This document shows, in pieces, positions 1 through 5,153 of a DNA stretch of 5,923 bases. The DNA is from Anaerolineae bacterium. GTDB taxonomy: Bacteria; Chloroflexota; Anaerolineae; Anaerolineales; UBA11858. Below the pieces are notes generated by a model that had not been told where the DNA came from, did no database searches, and saw only the letters and a program-made list of their open reading frames with translations. The translations under genes and the position numbers were made by a program. Each line of letters opens with the position of its first letter. The first letter of the stretch is position 1. Location: assembly GCA_003694235.1 (NCBI GenBank), contig RFKO01000189.1, forward strand, positions 1 through 5,923, written 5' to 3'.

Positions 1-461
1 GGCACAATCAGACGTCCGCGCACACGCATCGCCCGCCCATGCACATCACTGATTTTGGCATTGGGCAGGAACTTCGCCATCGAGAAACGCCCCAGAGTGA
101 CGATCACTTTGGGATTGATCGCCTGAATCTGCCGCTCGAGAAACTCGTCGCAGGCATCCAATTCCTCCGGTTTCGGGTCCCGATTTCCGGGCGGGCGGCA
201 TTTTACCACGTTCCCGATAAACACCTGCTCGCGCTTCAACCCAATCTGATTCAGCAGCTCATCCAGGAATTTGCCCGCCGCGCCGACGAACGGCCTTCCC
301 TGTTCGTTTTCATGGAAGCCTGGCCCCTCGCCGATGAACATAATCTCAGCATCGGCCGGCCCTTCGCCAGGCACACCTTTCTTGCGAGAATAATGCAAAG
401 CACAGCGCGTGCATACCTGGACCTGTTCGCTGATTTCTTTCAGAATTTGTTCCGCGTTCAT
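1..461 (-). CDS. udg: Family 4 uracil-DNA glycosylase with 4Fe-4S cluster, C-terminus cut by window edge
   Basis: Removes uracil from DNA (from cytosine deamination or dUMP incorporation), the first step of base excision repair. About 153 residues are visible; the C-terminal part, including the expected catalytic-loop histidine region, lies beyond position 1. The N-terminus has CTRC (C17, C20), and C88 and C104 complete the four-cysteine pattern of the iron-sulfur cluster in family 4 enzymes. Motif 1 is GEGPG at 44-48 with E51, followed by GRPFVG at 55-60, where F58 should stack on uracil. N84 in GNVVKCRPP and N93 match conserved active-site asparagines. The ATG at 461-459 follows a strong Shine-Dalgarno region, which fixes the start. 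It is the last visible gene of the pcrA-tsaE-tsaB-udg cluster, 26 nt after tsaB. The family assignment is firm; only the missing end is unknown. Confidence 0.95.
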   Translation of the reverse strand, partial: MNAEQILKEISEQVQVCTRCALHYSRKKGVPGEGPADAEIMFIGEGPGFHENEQGRPFVGAAGKFLDELLNQIGLKREQVFIGNVVKCRPPGNRDPKPEELDACDEFLERQIQAINPKVIVTLGRFSMAKFLPNAKISDVHGRAMRVRGRLIV

Positions 462-464
462 CGT

Positions 465-477
465 CACCTCACTCCTT
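465..477 (-). promoter_or_regulatory. Ribosome binding site of udg
   Basis: On the minus strand the bases before the ATG at 461 read AAGGAGTGAGGTG, with AAGGAG at 477-472 and GAGGTG at 470-465. The first element is 10 nt and the second 3 nt from the start codon. Together they are the strongest Shine-Dalgarno signal in the minus-strand cluster and settle the udg start. Confidence 0.8.
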
Positions 478-487
478 ACAAATGGCT

Positions 488-1156
488 TTACCCTCCGGGT
501 ATCGGATCGCCATGATGCAGGTAGAGCGGTGCCAGCGCAACCGGGTCATCCGCTGCTCCGCTCTGCAACCGCCCCCACCCCAGCTCAGCCAACACGCCGG
601 GGCGACGCGTGCTCTCCGCCGGTGTGGCCAGCACGACGCGGGAGTGTTCCCCCAACACCTGGCGCGCGCGGGCATCCAGTTCTCCACACACACGGGTCGG
701 GCCTTCAATCCGGGAGACCAGCTCATCCAGTGTGCAGGAGATGAGTTCGCCGGCGCGCTCCCAGCGCTCAGCGCCAGGGCGATAGCGTTCCACGGCCAGG
801 CGACGGCGTCCGGCCTCCAGGACAGCCAGCAAAGAAGATGCATCCAATGGCTGAGTAGCAGCGACCACATCCAGCGTGGGAATACCAACGAGCGCGAGCC
901 CTCGGCTCAAAGCCAGCCCTTTGGCAAACGCCAGCCCGATACGCAGGGCGGTAAACGAACCCGGCCCAATCGCCACCGCGACGGCACGCAAGCCATCCAC
1001 CGAAACATCGGCCCGGCGCATCAACGCTTCCACCGCGGGCGCCAGCTCAACCGTGTGATAGCTGCTGCTCCGCCACAGGGATTCGGCCACCACCTGCACA
1101 CCGTCGTACAGGGCGATGCCCACACTGCGGGTGGAAGTATCCACTGCCAGAATCAC
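488..1156 (-). CDS. tsaB: tRNA threonylcarbamoyladenosine biosynthesis protein TsaB
   Basis: TsaB is the inactive ASKHA-fold partner of TsaD. With TsaE it forms the complex that moves threonylcarbamoyl from TC-AMP to A37 of ANN-decoding tRNAs in the cytoplasm. The N-terminus ILAVDTSTRSVGIALYDG (residues 2-19) is the typical first ASKHA strand pair. The signature GPGSFTALRIG (64-74) followed by AKGLA (78-82) is diagnostic of TsaB. The frame stays open upstream to 1249, but that stretch overlaps tsaE and is unlike the family. I chose the GTG at 1156-1154 because GGAG lies 6 nt before it and the protein then begins right at the conserved strand. The length of 222 aa is normal for TsaB. A TTG at 1168 is a weaker alternative. 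It starts 1 nt after the tsaE stop, so translation of the two is probably coupled. Confidence 0.95.
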   Translation of the reverse strand: MILAVDTSTRSVGIALYDGVQVVAESLWRSSSYHTVELAPAVEALMRRADVSVDGLRAVAVAIGPGSFTALRIGLAFAKGLALSRGLALVGIPTLDVVAATQPLDASSLLAVLEAGRRRLAVERYRPGAERWERAGELISCTLDELVSRIEGPTRVCGELDARARQVLGEHSRVVLATPAESTRRPGVLAELGWGRLQSGAADDPVALAPLYLHHGDPIPGG

Positions 1157-1157
1157 A

Positions 1158-1658
1158 TCACGCTCCAAAAACCTGCTGCCTGAACTGTCCCAGTAAACGG
1201 CGATACCGCTCACCGTGCGCCGAGACCAACAAACGACGGCGCGTTTCATCCAGCCAGGAGAGATGCACGCTTAAACGCTCCGCCGGCAGAGCTGCCGCGA
1301 TACGTTCAGCCCATTCAACCACCAGCGGCCCGTCCATCAGCATGGTATCCAGATCGAGATCCCAGGCCTCTTCTGCGCCGCTCAGCCGGTAGGCGTCCAG
1401 ATGATGCAGACGCCCGCCATCCGGTCGGCGATATACATTCACCAGCACGAACGTCGGGCTGGAAACCGCATCCGGCGATCCCCACCCCGCTGCAATCCCC
1501 TGCACCAACGTGGTTTTGCCGGCGCCAAGATCGCCGTTGAGCGCCAGCAAATCGCCGCTCTGCAACATCGCTCCCAGGCGCATACCCACCCGCCGGGTCT
1601 GCTCAGGGCTGAGGCTGAGCAACTCGCAGGAATTGGCGTCCAGGATCGGGGGAGACAT
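1158..1658 (-). CDS. tsaE: tRNA threonylcarbamoyladenosine biosynthesis ATPase TsaE
   Basis: TsaE is the small P-loop ATPase that binds the TsaB-TsaD complex and drives turnover in t6A synthesis. The 166-aa product has Walker A GDLGAGKTT at 42-50 (K48, T49), the SSPTF switch segment at 66-70, HLDAYR at 86-91, and VVEWAERI at 113-120, the conserved E-W segment of the family. Length is typical (about 150-165 aa). The ATG at 1658 has only a weak GGGG 12 nt upstream, so initiation may depend on ribosomes finishing pcrA 19 nt earlier. The stop is 1 nt from the tsaB GTG. The tsaE-tsaB order is common in bacteria; rimI and tsaD, frequent companions, are not adjacent here. Confidence 0.96.
   Translation of the reverse strand: MSPPILDANSCELLSLSPEQTRRVGMRLGAMLQSGDLLALNGDLGAGKTTLVQGIAAGWGSPDAVSSPTFVLVNVYRRPDGGRLHHLDAYRLSGAEEAWDLDLDTMLMDGPLVVEWAERIAAALPAERLSVHLSWLDETRRRLLVSAHGERYRRLLGQFRQQVFGA
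1163..1166 (-). promoter_or_regulatory. Ribosome binding site of tsaB, inside the end of tsaE
   Basis: The minus strand reads GGAG at 1166-1163, then six bases, then GTG at 1156. The six bases contain the tsaE TGA stop (1160-1158). This spacing supports the GTG rather than the upstream TTG at 1168 as the tsaB start, and places the ribosome that ends tsaE directly over the tsaB start. Confidence 0.65.
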
Positions 1659-1677
1659 AACGCGATTTTACCCCAAC

Positions 1678-3822
1678 TCACCGCAGAACGGTCAACCGCG
1701 CCAGCGAAGCCACCAGCCGCTTGAGACCGACATCCTCAAAGAAGACATCCACCACCTCGTCATCGGCATCCACCGTGCTGTTGAGCACCATGCCCTCACC
1801 CCAATGCGGGTGGCGGACGCGCATCCCCGGTCGAAACTGCGCTTCCAGGCGCACCGGCGCAGTCCGCCGGGGAGAGAGATCCTGTTTTCTGGTGACAGTC
1901 GACCGCGCGCCTTCCACCAACTCCGGCGGTATATCATCCAGATAACGAGAGGGTTCGGCCGGCTCCGGGTAACCGTAGGTGCTCTTGTTCAAAGCATACA
2001 ACAGATACAGGCGATCTTTGGCTCGCGTAATCCCAACATACAACAGACGCCGCTCCTCCTGCATGGCCTCTTCATCATCGAAAGAGCGGAAATGCGGCAA
2101 CGTGCCATCATTCAACCCCACGATGAAAACAACCGGAAATTCCAGGCCCTTAGCAGCATGCAGCGTAAGCAGGGTGGGCACGTTGGCATCCTCGTCATAC
2201 GTATCCTGATCCGAAATCAGGGCCACATCTTCCAGAAAATCCACCAGCCCGCGGTCATGATATTCCCCTGCCAGGCGGCGCAACTCCATCACGTTGTCCC
2301 ACCGTTCCTGTCCCTCCTCCGTGCCGTCGTCCAGGTATTCCCGATAGCGCGTGTCGGCAAGAATACGATCCATCAATTCCAACGGAGGAAGTGCGTCCTT
2401 CGCCTGGTGCCAGGCGGCAAGCATTTCGCCAAACGACAGCAGGGAAGCCGCGGCGCGTGCCGAAAGCGCCTCGCCGATCGGCGGCGTCTCACCGCCTCCC
2501 CAGCGCAGCAATAAACCGCCAGGGCTCACACCCAGCGAGCGCGCCAGCTCCTGCAAGGTCAGCAGGGTTTTGTTCCCAATGCCGCGCCGCGGCACATTGA
2601 TCACCCGCGTCAGGCTGACCTCATCCCGCGGGTTGTGCACCAGGCGCAGATAGGCGATCAAATCGCGGATTTCACGGCGTCCGTAGAATCGTTGTGCGCC
2701 GACCAGTTTATACGGCAAACCGGCGGCCAGAAACGCTTCTTCCAAAAGGCGGGATTGTGCATTGGTGCGGTACATGACGGCGAAATCCCCCGGCTGCGCC
2801 GCACCGGTAGCCACATCTTCGGCGATTCGGTGTACCACGTAAGAAGCCATCTCGCGGTCATCGTACAACTCGCGCACCACAATCTTTTGCCCGCGCCCCC
2901 GACGGGTAAACAGCTTTTTGGGTGTCCGATGCGGATTGCGGTCGATCACCGCCATGGCCGTATCCAGGATATTCTGTGTGGAGCGGTAATTCTGCTCCAG
3001 CAGGATGACCTGTGCGTCGGGGAAATCCTGCTCGAACCGAAGCACGTTACGGTAATCAGCGCCCCGCCAGCGGTAAATGGATTGATCCACATCGCCTACC
3101 ACAAAAATGTTGCGATGAAAGGATGACAGATGTCGCAACAAGGCATACTGAGCTACATTGGTATCTTGGAACTCATCCACCAGCAAATGCTCGAAGCGGC
3201 GCGCATATCGCTCTCGCACTGCCGGCTGATCCTCCATCAGCAACACCGTCCACAGCAGCATATCGTCGAAATCGAGGGCATTGCTGGCAAGCAGAATTTG
3301 CTGATAGCGCGTGTATACCCGCTTGACGACCTCGTCTCTATACGTTTGAACCGGAAAATCGTCCACAAAGATCAGATCATTCTTGGCGCGCGAAATCGAG
3401 GCATGCACACTCTGCGGACGGTAGCGCTTCTCATCCAGGTCGAGTTCCTGCAGCACCTGTTTGACAATGCGCAGCTGATCATCGGCATCGAAAATCACGT
3501 AATTGCTATCGAACGGCAGATGTTCAGCCTCGCGACGCAGAATACGGCCGCACACGGCGTGAAAAGTCCCCACCGTCAGGCCGCGTTGCTGCTCGCCCAG
3601 CAGATTTTGCAAGCGGGCTTCCATCTCGCGGGCAGCTTTGTTGGTGAACGTCACAGCAACGATGTGATAAGGATGCACCCCCAAACCACCCACCAGATAA
3701 GCGATGCGGTGAGTGAGCACACGCGTCTTGCCCGATCCCGGGCCGGCCAGCACCAGCACCGGCCCTGTACCGGCCACCACGGCCTGTTGTTGCTGAGGAT
3801 TCAGGCTTTCCAGATAATCCAT
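1678..3822 (-). CDS. pcrA: ATP-dependent 3'-5' DNA helicase, UvrD/PcrA type (superfamily 1A)
   Basis: Cytoplasmic ATP-driven helicase that unwinds DNA 3'-5' in nucleotide excision repair, replication restart and removal of stalled RNA polymerase or RecA filaments. All SF1A motifs are present in the 714-aa product: Q motif LNPQQQQAV (7-15), Walker A GPGSGKT (27-33), VTFTNKAA (57-64), TFHAVCGRIL (86-95), Walker B VDEFQDTN (215-222), GDVDQSIYRWRGAD (243-256), LLEQNYRST (274-282), AAKGLEFPVVF (556-566) and VGITRAKDRLYL (596-607). The C-terminus (about 663-708) has the PcrA-type Tudor-like fold signature (RPGMRVRHPHWGEGMV), linked in PcrA/UvrD to RNA polymerase binding. This favours PcrA/UvrD over Rep. 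I chose the ATG at 3822; a TTG at 3858 is in frame but lies in the predicted promoter and adds residues unlike the family. No Shine-Dalgarno sequence precedes the ATG. Confidence 0.95.
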   Translation of the reverse strand: MDYLESLNPQQQQAVVAGTGPVLVLAGPGSGKTRVLTHRIAYLVGGLGVHPYHIVAVTFTNKAAREMEARLQNLLGEQQRGLTVGTFHAVCGRILRREAEHLPFDSNYVIFDADDQLRIVKQVLQELDLDEKRYRPQSVHASISRAKNDLIFVDDFPVQTYRDEVVKRVYTRYQQILLASNALDFDDMLLWTVLLMEDQPAVRERYARRFEHLLVDEFQDTNVAQYALLRHLSSFHRNIFVVGDVDQSIYRWRGADYRNVLRFEQDFPDAQVILLEQNYRSTQNILDTAMAVIDRNPHRTPKKLFTRRGRGQKIVVRELYDDREMASYVVHRIAEDVATGAAQPGDFAVMYRTNAQSRLLEEAFLAAGLPYKLVGAQRFYGRREIRDLIAYLRLVHNPRDEVSLTRVINVPRRGIGNKTLLTLQELARSLGVSPGGLLLRWGGGETPPIGEALSARAAASLLSFGEMLAAWHQAKDALPPLELMDRILADTRYREYLDDGTEEGQERWDNVMELRRLAGEYHDRGLVDFLEDVALISDQDTYDEDANVPTLLTLHAAKGLEFPVVFIVGLNDGTLPHFRSFDDEEAMQEERRLLYVGITRAKDRLYLLYALNKSTYGYPEPAEPSRYLDDIPPELVEGARSTVTRKQDLSPRRTAPVRLEAQFRPGMRVRHPHWGEGMVLNSTVDADDEVVDVFFEDVGLKRLVASLARLTVLR

Positions 3823-3829
3823 GCAGGGG

Positions 3830-3858
3830 ATTGTATCGTCACGCCAACCGTTTGACAA
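3830..3858 (-). promoter_or_regulatory. Sigma70-like promoter of the pcrA-tsaE-tsaB-udg cluster
   Basis: On the minus strand, TTGTCA at 3858-3853 (5 of 6 to the -35 consensus) is followed after exactly 17 nt by TACAAT at 3835-3830 (5 of 6 to the -10 consensus). Only 7 nt separate the -10 from the pcrA ATG at 3822, so transcription should start at or within a base or two of the ATG and the mRNA would be leaderless. The absence of a Shine-Dalgarno sequence before pcrA agrees with this. Confidence 0.65.
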
Positions 3859-3860
3859 GC

Positions 3861-3883
3861 AAAGGCGATCTCCGGTTGCCTTT
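3861..3883. repeat. Inverted repeat between the divergent promoters, possible operator
   Basis: AAAGGC at 3861-3866 and GCCTTT at 3878-3883 form a perfect 6-bp inverted repeat with an 11-bp spacer, centred at 3872. It sits between the two -35 elements and its right arm overlaps the proposed holB -35 at 3876-3881. The placement suits a dimeric regulator touching both promoters, but a 6-bp dyad can arise by chance, so the operator reading is only an inference. Confidence 0.3.
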
Positions 3884-3904
3884 TGGAGGCGTATGGGCTA
3901 CAAT
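3876..3904 (+). promoter_or_regulatory. Sigma70-like promoter of holB
   Basis: TTGCCT at 3876-3881 (4 of 6 to the -35 consensus), a 17-nt spacer, then TACAAT at 3899-3904 (5 of 6 to the -10 consensus). The -10 ends 6 nt before the ATG at 3911, so the transcript should begin at or beside the start codon. It mirrors the pcrA promoter on the other strand. A GGAGG at 3885-3889 lies inside the spacer and would not be in this transcript. Confidence 0.55.
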
Positions 3905-3910
3905 CAGCAC

Positions 3911-4897
3911 ATGGCCAGGAGAGAAAACTGGGACATGATCGGCCACCACTGGGCTGTGCAAGTGCTGCGCGGGCACATCAGCAGGGGAAGAATACGGCAC
4001 GCCTACCTGATCACCGGCCCGCGCGGAGTCGGCCGCCGCACCCTGGCGCTGCGCGCCGCCCAGGCGTTGAACTGCCCTCAACCCATCGAAGCGGGGATTC
4101 CCTGCGCCAGCTGCAATACCTGCCGGCGCATCGAGCGCCAGCAACACCCTGACCTGCTGGTCGTCCAGGCTGAGGAAGAGACCCTCAAAGTGGAGCAAAT
4201 TCGCTCTCTGCAACAAAAGCTGGCCCTGTTGCCCTACGAAGCGCGCTACAAAATCGCCCTGCTCCTCAACTTTGAATCGGCAAACGAGAGCGCTGCCAAC
4301 GCGCTGCTCAAAACACTGGAAGAACCGCCCTCGCGCGTTATCCTCTTCCTCACCGCCCTGGACTCCGAGGTGCTGCTCCCAACCATCCGCTCCCGCTGCG
4401 AGCTCATCCGCCTGCGTCCCCTGCCTTACACGGTCGTGGCGGAGGGCCTGCAAACCCATGCCACCATACCGGCGGACGAAGCCAATCTGCTGGCGCACCT
4501 GAGCAACGGCTGCCCCGGTCTCGCCCTCCACCTGCACCGCCAGCGGCAGGCGTTGGAGCAACGCACACATCACCTTGCCGCACTCAAAGAGATACTTCAG
4601 CAAGACCGCGTGACACGCTTCCGCCTCGCCGAACAACTCGCCGCCAACAAATCTGAAACGCGCGAGGCGCTTTTGCACTGGTTGTCTTTCTGGCGCGATG
4701 TGCTGCTGGTAAGCAGCAACGCCGGCGAGCAGGTGATCAACCTGGATGAGAGCGACGCCCTGCAACAGCTGGCAAAACGCGTCTCTGCCCCCCAGGCCGC
4801 GCGCATCACCCGTAACATTCAACACACCCTCCTGATGCTGGAAAAAAACGTCAATCCCCGCTTGGCGCTGGAGGCTCTGTTGTTACAACTGCCTTAG
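3911..4897 (+). CDS. holB: DNA polymerase III delta-prime-like clamp-loader subunit
   Basis: Member of the clamp-loader AAA+ family, which with delta and tau/gamma loads the sliding clamp at primed sites during replication. The 328-aa product starts with MIGHHWAVQVL (9-19), the usual lead-in to the AAA+ core. The P-loop is GPRGVGRRT (36-44), with Arg where Walker A has Lys. A four-cysteine zinc module follows (C55, C65, C68, C71). The Walker B region reads LLLNFESAN (117-125) without the usual DEAD-type acids, then NALLKTLEEPP (130-140) and the SRC motif at 161-163 whose Arg acts in trans on a neighbour's ATP. Loss of both Walker motifs with SRC kept suits delta-prime rather than DnaX, which would also be longer. 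The ATG at 3911 is chosen; an in-frame ATG at 3893 has GGAGG only 3 nt upstream and adds six residues. Confidence 0.88.
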   Translation: MARRENWDMIGHHWAVQVLRGHISRGRIRHAYLITGPRGVGRRTLALRAAQALNCPQPIEAGIPCASCNTCRRIERQQHPDLLVVQAEEETLKVEQIRSLQQKLALLPYEARYKIALLLNFESANESAANALLKTLEEPPSRVILFLTALDSEVLLPTIRSRCELIRLRPLPYTVVAEGLQTHATIPADEANLLAHLSNGCPGLALHLHRQRQALEQRTHHLAALKEILQQDRVTRFRLAEQLAANKSETREALLHWLSFWRDVLLVSSNAGEQVINLDESDALQQLAKRVSAPQAARITRNIQHTLLMLEKNVNPRLALEALLLQLP

Positions 4898-4939
4898 AAA
4901 ACCTCCAACAAACCGTGAGTCCACCGCAAAAACGAATTC

Positions 4940-4966
4940 ACCGCGGAGAACGCAGAGTGCGCAGAG
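4940..4966. repeat. Tandem 9-mer array of CGCAGAG type
   Basis: Three head-to-tail 9-mers are seen: ACCGCGGAG (4940-4948), AACGCAGAG (4949-4957) and TGCGCAGAG (4958-4966), followed by AAAA. The shared core is CGCAGAG, with one mismatch in the first unit. A second CACCGC at 4922-4927, 17 nt before the one at 4939-4944, may be a decayed part of the same element. Short CACCGCAGAG/CGCAGAG tracts of this kind recur between genes in several bacterial genomes; their function is not known to me, and whether this copy belongs to a dispersed family in this genome cannot be seen here. Confidence 0.6.
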
Positions 4967-5091
4967 AAAATTTAAAGATGCGCTTCAAGAAAATTCAAGA
5001 TTTTTCGACGAATTCCAGAATAAAGTAACAGGAACGGAACCGTCAAGCCCCTGCTTCTTTTGACCCGATTACCTGGGTGCACACACATCCT

Positions 5092-5109
5092 GCCGCGTTA
5101 TTCCGCGGC
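5092..5109. repeat. GC-rich inverted repeat upstream of the GAF-domain gene
   Basis: GCCGCG at 5092-5097 and CGCGGC at 5104-5109 pair perfectly around the 6-base loop TTATTC. Only a mixed T/C tract follows, so it is a poor intrinsic terminator for holB. It covers the place where a -35 box for the TATACT at 5125-5130 would lie, so it could instead be an operator. Neither role is proven. Confidence 0.5.
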
Positions 5110-5121
5110 TTCTCCCGCCTG

Positions 5122-5130
5122 TGCTATACT
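5122..5130 (+). promoter_or_regulatory. Extended -10 promoter of the GAF-domain gene
   Basis: TGCTATACT carries the extended -10 dinucleotide TG one base before TATACT (5125-5130, 5 of 6 to consensus). No recognisable -35 lies 16-18 nt upstream, which is acceptable for extended -10 promoters. Transcription would begin near 5137, giving a short leader to the GTG at 5154. Confidence 0.5.
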
Positions 5131-5153
5131 TGGGGGCAAGACCACACAGCAAA

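Larger units (their letters stand above)
4898..5153. other. Intergenic region between holB and the GAF-domain gene
   Basis: This 256-bp stretch is more AT-rich in its first half than the genes around it. It contains the tandem 9-mer repeat at 4940-4966, two copies of ACGAATTC (4932-4939 and 5008-5015), two copies of TTCAAGA (4984-4990 and 4994-5000), a GC-rich inverted repeat at 5092-5109 and a promoter at 5122-5130. I find no convincing coding frame, tRNA or standard terminator with a T-run after holB. Confidence 0.6.

Noticed and set aside
482..1183. Plus-strand open frame of 233 codons opposite tsaB
   Set aside because: It is antisense to the conserved TsaB frame, with low-complexity composition and no domain.
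1510..2514. Plus-strand open frame of 334 codons opposite tsaE and pcrA
   Set aside because: It lies antisense to the fully conserved helicase motifs of pcrA; its translation is rich in Arg, Gln and His, has no recognisable domain and follows from the codon use of the true gene.
3130..3855. Plus-strand open frame of 241 codons opposite the N-terminal half of pcrA
   Set aside because: It is antisense to Walker A and B of the helicase and shows no family signature.
3852..3857. Perfect TTGACA on the plus strand upstream of holB
   Set aside because: It is 41 nt from the TACAAT at 3899, too far to pair with it, and no -10 lies at the right distance. It is read instead as the opposite face of the pcrA -35 (TTGTCA).
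3839..4825. Minus-strand open frame of 328 codons opposite holB
   Set aside because: It mirrors holB, whose motifs are clear on the plus strand, and it would span the divergent promoters. The translation resembles no family.
5060..5065. TTGACC, a good -35-like hexamer in the intergenic region
   Set aside because: No -10-like hexamer lies 16-18 nt downstream; the nearest one is the TATACT at 5125, far too distant.
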